Below are positions 1-10,078 of a DNA stretch of 38,546 bases, one piece after another; the stretch's first letter is position 1, and every line of letters starts with the position of its first letter. Where the stretch lies: positions 30,177 to 68,722 of the forward strand of contig NPFB01000168.1 of the NCBI GenBank assembly GCA_014084085.1. The letters run 5' to 3'. The notes beneath the pieces were generated by a model. The model was given only the letters and a program-made list of their open reading frames with translations. It ran no database searches and was not told where the DNA came from. The stretch comes from Hondaea fermentalgiana. Its lineage: Eukaryota > Sar > Bigyra > Thraustochytrida > Thraustochytriidae. A program made the translations under genes and the position numbers.

Positions 1-1262
1 GCAAGGAGGCGCTTTTTCAAGCCCCGCCGTTTGACGGCTTGAACGCAATAATCGCTCCCTCGCACGATCCTCAAGAGTCCTGGGGAGTGTCGATAGCCGG
101 CGATTCCGGCGAATGCGAAAGTAAACAGTCTTGAGAACAGAGTGCCACGCCTCGCAAATCATGTTGGTCATCCGCATGCGGTCCGTGGCATCAAGGTTGC
201 CTCGACGATGGGCTGCACTCCAAAGAACCTTTTCCTCATCAGCAAAGTAGTTATCTACGAAGAACTTGAGCGCCTCTTCGTCCGTGTCACGAAGAAGGCC
301 CTTCACTGCTTCAATCGACTTGACCAGAACCAAGGTAGAGTGCGTCGTGACTGCCTCGTGGGGGAGTATCCAAATTTTTGCTTGCGATCGCGGAATGCTC
401 TCGCGTCATTGGGGCCTTTCTTCAGCTTGTCCAGCTTTCCGCGAAACGCACGGGGTACGTGCCACGTACAGAACTGAACCGAGACACGCTGCCACATGCG
501 ATGCATGGCAGTGATTGGCCCTTTGGCCATGTCACACATGACACACTGAGGTTTGTAGTCAGGGTCTTTGTGGAGGTTGGCAAGGACTGCAAAGACTCGC
601 TCGCACACGGCGACAGTCTCGTGTCTGATTAGGACGTAGAGAAGCTCAACGCCTGCGCCCTTGTCATCAATACCGAAGATCGAGAAGAGCTTGAAGCCCC
701 TTGCGGTGATCACGTTGTGCGTAGCATCAAAGAGCAGATACTTGCTGTACTTCTGCAGATCTTGAATCATCTGATCACGATTCTGGAGCTTCGTGACTTG
801 ACCACAGAAGCATCGCAGCTCAGGTGGCTCAAGGCCAACTGAGCGATGGCGTCATCCTGATAAATGATTACGAGCTTGGTTGACGAGCCCTTCCCCTTGA
901 CGGAGAACCTCAAAACAGCATTGTCGTGGACGGCTCGCATGGCCTTGGGGTCGCAGAGAAAGCTAAGCTGCGACGAGATAATGTAATCATGCTCGTCTGC
1001 GTCGACATCGAACGTAGGCCCGTTGTTGTCGACGTTGTCGTCGTCGTCGTAGTCGTCAGCCTTGGAGAAGGCGTCACCCGTGACGCTCGCACGACCGGTA
1101 GCCCACTAACGTGCAGGGGGGGGAGTTCGATGGCAAAGCAAACGCAGCGTCATCTATGTTGGTGCATCCAAGCGCTCTCTCGCGAGCGTCAGTAGACGCG
1201 TCGGGCGCGAGAGCCTGCGACGCGACCGTGTAGCCGTCCGCCGTGCTGCTGTCATCACTCAT
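1..1262 (-). pseudogene. Mutator-like element (MULE) transposase, frameshifted relic, cut by window edge
   Basis: Reading the minus strand shows a MULE-type DDE transposase spread over at least three frames. The catalytic Asp sits in LLFDATHN (codon near 726-728). The second is in VMCDMAKGP (531-533), followed by the C-x2-H motif FCTWHV. The third acidic residue is in MTNMICEAWHSVLK (Glu codon 151-153), which lies in a different frame. The frame changes near 384-388, inside an A5 run on the coding strand, consistent with loss of one A. A second shift lies between about 790 and 845, where an upstream segment containing IIYQDDAIAQLALSHL joins the DAT segment. A third probable break is near 1080-1120, next to a C8 run. 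The upstream part is Asp-rich. No intact frame spans the domain, so this is a dead copy unless the shifts are assembly errors. Terminal inverted repeats were not found. The family call is firm; the exact N-terminal limit is not. Confidence 0.8.
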
Positions 1263-1849
1263 GCTCTTGAGGACGCAGAAACATGGCCAGCGCGTGTCGG
1301 GGACGGCAAGAAGCGGTCAAAAGCCAAGCGCACGCGTCCTCTCGTGTCCACGCTCGTGCGCGCGCGCGTAGACGTGGACTGACGCGGCGTCGTTGGTAGA
1401 GATCGAATGGCAGTCTGGTGCCGTTGCCTCGCGTTTTTTCCCGTCCCTGCTTGAGCCCTATGAATGCAGCCTCGCTCCAGCAAGCCCCTATCCTACGCCC
1501 CGCCAGCGGCCCCGCAGATCCCCACAGCACGCCACGGGTGACACTGGTCTCGTAAATTGACATGTGAATGTTGGCGCCCGCTGCCTTACAGTGATTGTGG
1601 TTGGGCTCGCAAAGTTGTACCCGCTGGTGCATGGACGGTGGTTAATTTTTTTCGGCTGCCAGTTGGCCAGCCCGTAGGCCAGCCCGCAGGCCAGCCAGTA
1701 GGCCAGCCAGCGGGACCCGCAAATACCGTCGCGCATTTGCGGGGGAGAGATGGGCGACTGGTTGAATGATTGGGTACAGGCGAGCGGACACCGGAGCGTG
1801 TGGCATGCATACAGACGGCGTTGTCGGATGATCTGAGATTTATTATAAT
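1263..1849. other. Spacer between the transposase relic and the kinase-like frame
   Basis: No convincing gene. Open frames on the minus strand (for example 1255-1632) show no recognisable motif. The stretch holds a 12-bp tandem repeat at 1663-1710. It may be the degraded N-terminal part or flank of the same mobile element, but nothing in the translation proves it. Confidence 0.5.
1663..1710. repeat. 12-bp tandem repeat, four units
   Basis: Four consecutive 12-nt units of the form YDGGCCAGCCMG (first unit ttggccagcccg) run without a break. The repeat lies in the non-coding stretch between the MULE relic and the kinase-like frame. Confidence 0.85.
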
Positions 1850-2581
1850 TTACAATTGGTCAGAACCATTGCGCAAGGACTTGAGAAATTGTGTTGGAGA
1901 GAAGCGCCCCATCATGGACTTCCTGACGACGATGCGGCCGAATACTCGAGTCCACTCGGCATCAAAAGACTCATGATCCTGGCGGCATTGACGCAAGTCA
2001 AGACTCACCATTCCAAAATCTACAAGTCTGACCGTTCCGTTTTCTTGGATATTGACATTGCGGAGTCCCATGTCGCCATGAGTGATACCAGCTCCGTGCA
2101 GCTTATCCAGAAGTGCATGGACTCGAGAGTGCACGGTATTGAGCCCGACTGACCTCGCCGTTTGCTGCCCGACTTTCGATCCGCGAGAGTGTCCAGTATT
2201 GGACATCACAATCATGAGGTAAAAGCCCCCGTCAATGGGGAACTCTCCACTGTAATGGACTACAGGGAGCACGCTGCCTTGAAGTGCGCGAGCTTCACCA
2301 TCGTAGAGACGGGCTTCCTCCACTAACACGCCCATAAACTCGTTGGCCTGCTCATTATTGAGATTGTAGCCGGTGTCATACGAAGTCTCGTCGTCTAGAT
2401 AGAGTGACGCCTTGGCGAAGCAGTCGTGGAAAGTTATACCTGCGATTTCGAGGGTGCTGTCCGAAAAGCCAACGCCGTTTGCGCCATGAAGTGGGACTGG
2501 TTTTTGTGGCTGAATGTTTGCAGGATTTGAGTTTGCTATGCCCCATGCTATGCTACCATTTGGAGTGGTGTCACACGCCAG
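1850..2581 (-). pseudogene. Protein-kinase-like fragment of the transposon/Crinkler-associated type
   Basis: The minus-strand frame is open from just after a stop at 2582-2584 to a stop at 1850 (243 codons). Its first in-frame ATG is at 2335, which would cut off the N-lobe. Kinase features are clear: a possible N-lobe Lys in DCFAKASLY, an alpha-C-like stretch with LVEEARLYDGEARALQG, the catalytic loop ITHGDMGLRNVNI (HGD with Asn, in place of HRD), and VRLVDFGMVSL carrying the DFG Asp. The LxxLQGS-VLP spacing and HGDxxxRN loop resemble small kinases found in Crinkler effectors and near transposons in oomycetes and fungi. That is family knowledge, not proof of function. The missing start and upstream in-frame stop suggest 5' decay, a frameshift, or an unseen exon. 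The catalytic residues remain intact, so recent inactivation or a missed exon is possible. The MULE relic lies on the same strand, 590 bp downstream. Confidence 0.65.
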
Positions 2582-3331
2582 CTATGATGCCTCGCGACTT
2601 TCCTGAGGTCAAGCTCATCGAGGCGATTATCGAAAGCGAGACATTACAGGGATAGCCTTTTGACGATGGGCCAGCTGCTGTGGTCGAGAATATTATGCAA
2701 CCCAGGTTTGTGTCAAGTGATAAACTACGGGCGCTGGAGCCACGCGTGATTGAAATGGGACAGCGAGCGTTGAGCGGTGACATTTCCACATGCACTATCG
2801 CGATCTTTTCGCCATTTGCAAACGAGGTTCAAGGCAGACCGTATGAAGAAGGTCAGGCCTCTACATTACAGTATCGAGCCATCTTGACGCGGCGATTTCT
2901 ATTCTTTTTTCCTTTTGCGCAGAAGTAGAGTATGACACACAATCGATAACACATCCACATTCAGAACCCGCTGCGCTGTACTGGCCGTGCCTGCCGGCCG
3001 ACCGACGACTGGCCAGTCGAATGGCCGGCTTCGTCGCTGACAGGACTACCTACGCAAACGACCTCCGCTTCTCACCGCATCTCACCGCAGCAGCCTCGAC
3101 GATCGATGATCGCAGTCGGCGGTGGTTGGCGACGGCCTCCGCCATCGCCTCGTCGCGGCCCGGGAAGACATCCTCTTCTTCCTGTACACGCCTCGAGCGC
3201 AAGCTTGCGCGACTCAACCTGAGCGAGCGGCAAGGTCTCGCCTGCCTCCTCCGGCGCCGGTGCGGCGACTGCGACCGCTGCGAAACCGCGCGATCCTCCG
3301 CGTCGCTCCGAGTCCGCGAGCCCGACAGCGG

Positions 3332-3411
3332 TCTCGAGAGCGAGGTCTCGAGAGCGAGTTCTGGCGATGTCTAGAGAGCGAGTTCTGGAGATTTCTAGAG
3401 AGCGAGTTCTG
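3332..3411. repeat. 24-bp tandem repeat
   Basis: Units beginning tctcgagagcgag or tctagagagcgag start at 3332 (short, 14 nt), 3346, 3370 and 3394. The period is 24 nt for the last three. Because 24 is a multiple of three, every frame shows an 8-residue repeat, which explains the apparent peptide repeats in overlapping open frames. Confidence 0.85.
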
Positions 3412-3963
3412 TCTCGCTGATCAAGCGCCAGCGAGGCGCTGGCATCCCTCGCAACTGCAGCCCGCCGACCCGCCCGGACCGGCCGGCAGACAAGCAAAGA
3501 GACAGACGCCACGTCTGCGCCTCCGCGCGAATTCGCGCGTCGCAGTTCTCGCGCAGAACTGGCGCCAGGGGCGCTCGTCAAGAAGACAAGATTGTCGAGG
3601 CTCGTCAAGAAGACAAGAAATCGTCGCGCTCGTCCATCCCCTCCCTCGAACTCCTCCCCTCTACCTACTCGTCGCCCTGCGGCGCAGACGCTGCCTCCGC
3701 CTCCGCCCCCGCCGCTCCGCCCTGCCGCGCCGGCGCAGATCGCGCCCGCGCTTGAGCTTCTTGACGCGCAGCCGAGTCGCCGCCGCCTCCTCGCCTGCGC
3801 GGCCTCTTCGATCTCCCCTGTCTCTCCCCCTTCTCCCGCTGCAGGCCGCAGCGACGAAAGACCCGCCACTGTGGCGCACTGTGTAGCTGCGGTAGGGCGG
3901 TCCTGCCCACAGGGGTGCGTGTGTGCGATTCAACAATAGCACTGGGACGGGGACGGCTCTGTC

Positions 3964-4042
3964 CTATGCGATGCGATGCGATGCGATGCGCGATGCGACG
4001 CGATGCGATGAATGCGATGCACGCGATGCATGCGATGCGAGG
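3964..4042. repeat. GATGC-type pentanucleotide repeat, degenerate
   Basis: A run of gatgc units, with cgatgc and gacgc variants, lies 130-200 nt upstream of the start of the cysteine-rich secreted protein gene. It contains several ATG triplets upstream of the chosen start. Confidence 0.8.
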
Positions 4043-4169
4043 CGCGGCAGATCGCGATCGAGCGCGGGAGGCTGAGCTCGCGGCAGAGACGCAACGAGCG
4101 AGCGGCTGCAGACGGCGAGCGGGCGGCAGGGCGTGCAGGGCAGGCGGGCAGGCGGGAGCGACTGCGACG

Positions 4170-4992
4170 ATGGTGAAGCTCGCGGCGACGGTGCTGGCCG
4201 TGGTGGCGGCGGCGGTGGCGGGGCGCGAGACGCTGCGCGTCGGGGCGGGCCAGGTCGAGGCCCTGGGCAGCGCCAAGACGCCCGTGGCGTGCTGGAAGGA
4301 CACGTCCACGCGGGGGCCCGCGCACGTGCCCAAGTCCTGCGGCAAGGACCTCGAGCTCTCCGGCCTGCTGTGCTACCCGGCGTGCCTCGAAGGATACAGG
4401 TGAGTTGAGTTGGAGAAAAGAAGAGAGGGAAAAGATCGAAGGCCAGCCTACCCACGAACCACGTGAGAGCAGCCAGAGAAGACTGACGCTTGCTTGGTCC
4501 GCTTTGGTCCTCCAACCCAACCAAATCTATGTCGTCCCGCATCATCGCAGCGGCGTGGGGCCCATGTGCTGGGAGACATGCAAAGAGGGAGAGCACGACG
4601 CCGGTGTCCTCTGCTACGAAAAGAACAGGACTGTTCACATCAAGCACACGTACGGCCGCGGCACCGGCTCCGTGCCCTCGTGCGGCGAGGACGAGGACCA
4701 AGACTGGTCCTCGCTCGGCTTTTGCTTCCCCAAGTGTCCCGATGACGCCGCCGGCATCGGCCCCGTCTGCTGGGACAAGTGCACGGGCAGCTTCCCGGCC
4801 GAGGGCGGCCCCCTCTGCTGCAGCTCCGACGAGGTTTGCCACTCTGAGCTCTACAACCTCACCGTCAACCTCCCCATGCACATTGCGCAGGCCGTGCTCG
4901 ACGGCAAGAGCATTCGCAAGGAGATCAAGGACATCAAGGTCATCGTGGACGACATTCTCGGCTATGAGCTGCCTCTATGCCACAACACCTAA
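4170..4992 (+). CDS. Secreted cysteine-rich protein with GxGPxCW modules, two exons
   Basis: Exon 1 is 4170-4399 and exon 2 is 4551-4992. The 151-nt intron has GTGAGT at its donor and CGCAG at its acceptor. Joining restores the frame (GYSGVGPMCWETC) and gives 223 residues. The N-terminus, MVKLAATVLAVVAAAVAG, is a textbook signal peptide, so the protein is likely secreted or lumenal. The mature part is built from repeated cysteine modules: CWKD...VPKSCGKD...GLLCYPACLEGY, then GVGPMCWETC, and a second round with VPSCGED...GFCFPKCPDD then GIGPVCWDKC. The tail (about 60 residues) has few cysteines and an amphipathic look. I do not recognise a named family; similar CxxGxGPxCW modules occur in secreted proteins of various protists. 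Function unknown. The start at 4170 was chosen because it begins the signal peptide; upstream ATGs lie in the GATGC repeat. Confidence 0.82.
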
Positions 4993-5257
4993 GCCGCCGC
5001 TGCGCGCACGTGCCCAAAGGATCTGAACTGATCAGCAATACTAGATCGTCTGCGAGCAAGTTCTCTTGCTTTGCTTCGTAGTACTACCAAGATAGTATCT
5101 TAAGATCTAACGAATGCTAAATTCTCTGCTCAACGAGAATATTCCATGTCTCTGAGCCTCCGCTGCGCTTGAGCAAATACGTGACAAGGAATGCGACAAC
5201 TCTTCAAGGTGTGAGAGCAAAAAGTAAATTGTATACGAATTAGAGGGAGAGGGGAGG

Positions 5258-5289
<32 letters not shown>

Positions 5290-5411
5290 GGTTGAATGGA
5301 TGGATGGTTTCTCTCCCTTTTTCTCTTTGTCTTGGGAGGGAGGAGAAGAAAAAGAGGAAAGAAAGGGACCGGGGACCCGGCCGGATCTGCAACTTTATTT
5401 CTTTCTCCAGT
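4993..5411. other. Convergent intergenic region with TGAT repeat
   Basis: This lies between the 3' ends of the secreted protein gene (plus) and the Timeless gene (minus). It contains a TGAT tetranucleotide run at about 5260-5287, followed by gaatgg/gatgga variants to about 5306. It presumably carries both 3' UTRs. No gene is seen. Confidence 0.7.
5260..5287. repeat. (TGAT)n microsatellite
   Basis: About seven consecutive attg/tgat units are followed by diverged tggatgga units. The run is non-coding and lies between two convergent gene ends. Confidence 0.9.
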
Positions 5412-8400
5412 CTAAGGCAAGAGATCCATCGTTGCCGACGTCGTGGCCTCTGCTGCTGCGGCCCGCACCTGCTCCATATCGAATTTGGCCATCGCTCTGT
5501 CAAAAGAAATCTTGTCAATCTCGATCAAAGAGTTCTGGGCTCGCGGCGCCTTCCTGACCTCAGCAAGCGTAGCCGGCAACTTTTCGCGCACCACAGCCAG
5601 TTCGGCCGGCGCAATGTGCCAAAAGTGACATTGCAGGCGCCAACCAAGCTTGCGTAAAAGCTCCTCGCACATTTCCATCCACGCATAATGCTCCGCCTTC
5701 TCAGGAATGAGAACGCAAGAGTCTGCCGCGATCACGGCTTCGATCCACGCCAGCGCAGCTTCTTGGCCCTTGTTCACGACCTCGAGCATGGCACGCCTTA
5801 CAGAACCCTCGATCCACCCGGCACTCGCTGCCACAGACTCCTCATCCGTTGGTTCCTCGCCCCGGACCGCTGCCTCAAACTCATCGTCTTCAAGCCGCAG
5901 GCGACGGACGAGAGCCTCAATCTCGTCCTCCGAACGTCCGGCTTGCTGGAGCGCCGCTTCGCAGGCCAGCATCTTGTACACGGAATCGGGAAAGGCACGA
6001 GAGAGGTCTGCGAAGCTGGCCATGACCTGCTTGCGTTCCTCCGCAGACCACGCAGTCGTCGCAAGAGGATTGCGCTCATTCTGTGCAGTCTTGCGTCGCT
6101 TCACGATGCCACTAAAGCCAACATTGTCAAGATCCGCCTCCATCTCGCTCTCGCTGCTGCTGCTGCTACTGGCCTCAAGATCGTTCTCGGCAACCTTTCG
6201 ACCACGCCGAGCCGCAGACTTGATTCGCCGCCGCTTGCGAACCGTTTTCGTCACCTTGCGAATAGCACGCTTGCCCTCTTCGTCCGTCGAGGCCTCCTCT
6301 TCAACTTCTTCGTCCTCCTCGTAACTCTCAAAGCCGTCCTCATCGTCGTCGTCGTTGTCGCTATTGTAAAGCGCGCGACGCCTTTCCTCGCGACGCTTCT
6401 CCTTTGCTAGTTTCTTTTGCCGACGCTCCTCGCGACGACGGTCCTCCTCCTCCTCGCGAAGGCGTCGACGCTCGTCGCGAATGCGTGCGCGGCGATCGTC
6501 TGGGTTCTCGTAGTGCCAAAGCATCTGCTCATTCTCGCCCTTGGTCCGCCAAAAGAGAACCTCCGCAAAGGCGAGAGGATTCGAGGAGGCGTGTGCAAAG
6601 AACTCGGCCACAATCGTGCGAAGAGTCTTACACAGATTGGGCCGCGAAGCGCTGTACTCACGGAGTGCACGGCTGTACACGCTAAAGAGAGTCACGTGCC
6701 ACAACGCAGGTGAGTTGTTGAAGCGCGCAGCCTCCCCAAAAAACTTGGGCACCACCTTGTCCTGCAAATAATGCAGCTGCGCCTCGCTCGCCGACCCTGG
6801 CACGCGTGCAGGGTCAATGAGCACACTGAGATTCTCCAAGATACCATTTGTGTTGAAAAGACGCACGATCGAGTCGACCTGCATTTCGCGCTCGTTATCC
6901 TGGGCCAAAAGCCGAGCGCGATGTTCTGCAAGCATGCGCTCTTCCTCGTCGCGTTGCGCCTGCGCAGCAGCCTCATCGTCCTCGTCCTCATCGTCCTCGC
7001 CGGTTCCATTGGCTTCCTCATGCTCGAGAAAGGCGTCCACGCTTGCAAGCGAGTGTGTCTTCATTACGGCCTCCATGTGCCGCCAGCGATGCAAGAGCAT
7101 TGCTGGCGTCCGTGTGGCGCCAAAGATGGGACCGAGGGCATCGTCCTTGAGCGTCTTGCGAAAAGCCGCCACGTTGACGCCACTGCTACCGACGTTGGCC
7201 TCGATGTCCTTGACGGCCTCGGCGAGAGCCATCGTCTCTTCGGCGGACCAGGCCTTACCCATGAGACGCGCAGCTGCCGACCTGGTCTTCTTCTTGCCTC
7301 CCTGTTGCCCATCGGCGCCTGGGACGAGCGCTCGCGCGCCGCGACGCTTTCTCCGTACGACCACGTGCTCTTCGTCCATTTGCGACATGATCTGCAGCAT
7401 CGAAGCGCTCAAGGCGGCCATGTGAGCCATGTTGAGCCACGACGAGGTCGAAGGGTCCCACTGCCGCATGTATCGCGGGACGAGTTCCCACTGAAACGAG
7501 GTGTAAAACACGCTGTTGCGCAGACGTTTGCAAAAGGCGCGGTCCGCATTGTCCTCGCCTGCCTCGCCATCCTCCCCCTCGCGTTCTTGAAGCATCGTTT
7601 CCAGAAGCTGCACCATGGCGCTGAGCATGCGGAGGCAATTTTGCAGCTCGCGAGGACGCTTGTTCGACTCGTGCTGCTCGCAGCTGCTAATCAGAAACTG
7701 AAATGTCCACGCGTCCATCGTGGCCAGTAGCGGCGACTTTTGCCATACAACGTCCTCAAGGCCGCCTTGTGTTTCGAGACGGCGGCGCTCAAAGCCCATG
7801 CAAAACCCAGCAAGCCACACAAATTGGTAGTGATCCGTCGGCAACACGCGTTGGTCCTCGCGACGAAAATCCTGCTTGAGAGCTCGGAAAAGGGGCCCAT
7901 AGCAGCGCGCGATCACTTCGGTACAGAGATCGCGTTGCACACGACGAAGACGACGGCTCGCAGTCGTGGCGCGCACATCGTTGCCAATCACATGGACGTC
8001 GTTGGCAAGTTGGTCGGCTGCGTCTTTGTCGCGTCGCTGGGTTTTGGTCCTGACGCCCGTCTTGGCGCCGAGAGCGCCACTGGCGCTGCTGTGCGCGCCG
8101 CCCGTGAGCCCAAATGCGCTTCTAACAACACCTTGGCCCATGCCCGTGCCGGTGACTTTGATGTTGCCGCCAAAGCGCGAGTGTCGCGTCGACAAGGTCT
8201 TGTTTGCTTGCACACGCTTCGCTCGCATTTTCAGGTGCAGCGACTTGAGGCGATCAGCGCTCGCCGCAGACGCAGCAGAAATGCCGCCAGTGTCCGTGGG
8301 GGCAGTCGAGGACGAGGACGACACGGCCGTATCGGCAGCCACGCTGGTTTTGGTTTTGCCGGCACCCTCGCTGGCGGGATTGATGAGGTCCTCGGCCTCG

Positions 8401-9281
8401 GCGCCGCGGAAAATTTGGTAAAAGATCTCGAGAAGAATAAAGTTCCAATCACGGTTGTTTTCCATGCCAACGTACTCGCCAAGAAAAAGAACCATGTCAA
8501 TGACGGACTCCTTTTGGAGCATAATGACAAAGTCTTCGTGCAAAGTGAGCAGGTGAGCGTCCCGAAGGGACCCGGACTGCGAGGGCGCCATGTCTGGCAC
8601 GGCAACGAGGTTGCGCAAAAACCAGAGCATGAGCTCGACAATGAGCCGGTCCTCCTTTTTTTGTGCGCTGTTTGTCTGTGTTGAATTAGCAATGGGCTGC
8701 TCGACGAGCCGCAAAAACGCGTGCAGCGCACCTGGTCGCATGAGATCGTACTTGAACTGCTGCAGGTGATAAATGCGCTTGGAACGAGATTCCTTTTTAT
8801 CGGCGCTGCCGACGGGCATTGTCAGCTGCACGGCCACCTTGGCGGCCTCAATGAGGAATTTGTCGTGCCTTTCGTGCGTGCAAGACTTGGCTAGAGGAAT
8901 CAAGAAATTGCGAAAGATGCGGAGCTCGCCGAGGAGAAGCGCCGTGTGGTTCTTGTCGACGCGCGTGTCTTCATTGAGCTCCTTGCGCAGCCGTTTTAGC
9001 GACTTGAGGCAGGTCTCATCGTTGCGCACAAAGACGCGTCTCCCCTTCGGGTCAATGCTGCGGTATCACGGACGAACCCATGCGACCGATCGTCAGCTTG
9101 CTTCTCCATCTTGTCAACGTCTCTAACACCTCTGACTAACTTACCTGAAGGCGCCAAGGCCCGTGCAGAGGTTCATACAGTATGCCTTGTCCTCTCCGTG
9201 CATGGCTGGAGCTGCCATGCGCGTCGCGGAAGGTGCTTTCGTCCTTGGCTTCGTCGTAGTTGCCGCCGACGTCGACGCCAT
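5412..9281 (-). CDS. TIMELESS: Timeless/Tof1/Swi1 replication fork protection protein
   Basis: Exon 1 is 9145-9281 and exon 2 is 5412-9057, both on the minus strand. The 87-nt intron (9058-9144) has a GTAAGT donor and a CGCAG acceptor. The joined frame gives 1,260 residues. The splice rebuilds the family hallmark near residues 36-60: LCTGLGAFS, then RNDETCLKSLKRLRKEL. The N-terminal Timeless domain follows (LRIFRNFLIPLA and a helical repeat region to about residue 330). The C-terminal half has two helical segments that both begin WSAEE, near residues 649 and 1051. They resemble the Myb/SANT-like helices of the Timeless C-terminal region. Between them lie highly charged Glu/Asp/Arg/Lys tracts (residues about 840-1030). 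Timeless works with Tipin at replication forks in fork stability and checkpoint signalling. The start at 9281 has an ACCATGG context; an ATG three codons upstream (9290) is also in frame. A start inside exon 2 would lose the conserved LCTGLGAFS segment. Confidence 0.92.
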
Positions 9282-10078
9282 GGTACTCATGCTTGTGGAC
9301 CCGGCCTGACTCACCGCCGCCGTCTCACCGCGTGCTGGGCGAATCGGGCGGGCGCAGACCGCAGCTTGCGCTGCCTTCGCCCTCTCCCTCGCGCGCTCTT
9401 GGCTCGCGTCTCCCGCGCGCCGCGAGCGGCAGGCTTGGACGTTTGATTGCTCGACACGAGTGCGAGTGTGGTCGTTAGGTTGGCCCAACCTGCCTGATGA
9501 AAAGGTCCCATGGACACTGACTGACGGTTAACTAGGCCCAGGCCTACTTCTAGGCCTACTACTTTACGCAGCCTGAGAGTTCTCGTTTCGCTCTCAGGTT
9601 CATCGATGCAAGGCCGAGCGAGAGCTCAGGCTGTCACATCGAGGAACGTGTGCTTGACAATAGCGTGCGGGCATAGCTCGTCTCGAGCACTTTGCACAGC
9701 GTTGATGAATCGGAAAAGTTGCACGACGGAACTAAAAAAATAATCGAAAGGCTTGTTCTCGTTAGGCCTAGGTATTTGGTGCGAGGGAGAAACGAGGATG
9801 CGCATTACACATGCGCGCCAATTGACTGGCAAGTTCTTTGTGTTTCGACCTGACATAATGATCGTCGCTGCGAAATGCTCAGCACACGCAACCTGCGCGA
9901 CACCCATGCGCGCATGTTGGGAAAGTTCTTTTTTCCCCCCGATCTGACAAAATGGTGGTCTCGATGAATTAGATTGCCCGGACGTGGCTTGACTTGACTG
10001 TTGACTTTGGACCATTCAACTTTCTAGTATCAATGTTTTGGTTAAACAACGTGAAAGCTTGGGAAAGAGAGGTCTGCC
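9282..10078. other. Intergenic region between TMEM143 and Timeless genes
   Basis: It carries the Timeless promoter side and the TMEM143 3' flank. An open frame at 9626-10015 (minus) has no recognisable domain and overlaps a diverged direct repeat, so I do not call it. Short aggcctac motifs recur near 9540-9560 and 9764. Confidence 0.6.
9811..9954. repeat. Diverged 50-bp direct repeat, two copies
   Basis: Copy 1 is 9811-9860 and copy 2 is 9906-9954, 95 nt apart. Both begin atgcgcgc, share aagttctt in the middle and end ctgacanaatg. The middle has diverged to a T/C-rich stretch in copy 2. Confidence 0.55.

Larger units (their letters stand above)
2582..4169. other. GC-rich non-coding region upstream of the secreted protein gene
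   Basis: Overlapping long open frames on both strands (3072-3869 minus, 3122-3886 plus) are Arg/Ala/Ser-rich, carry no domain, and exist on both strands at once, as expected from GC-rich DNA. The region holds a 24-bp tandem repeat (3332-3411), a duplicated 18-mer (3574 and 3601) and a GATGC repeat (3964-4042). It probably contains the promoter and 5' leader of the gene starting at 4170. Confidence 0.6.

Noticed and set aside
1255..1632. Continuation of the transposase N-terminus
   Set aside because: The translation has no zinc-binding or MULE N-terminal pattern that I can support.
3072..3869. 265-codon minus-strand open frame
   Set aside because: Low-complexity Arg/Ala/Gly sequence with an equally long open frame on the opposite strand and internal DNA tandem repeats; no domain.
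9626..10015. 129-codon minus-strand open frame
   Set aside because: No domain or codon bias, and it runs over the two diverged 50-bp repeats.
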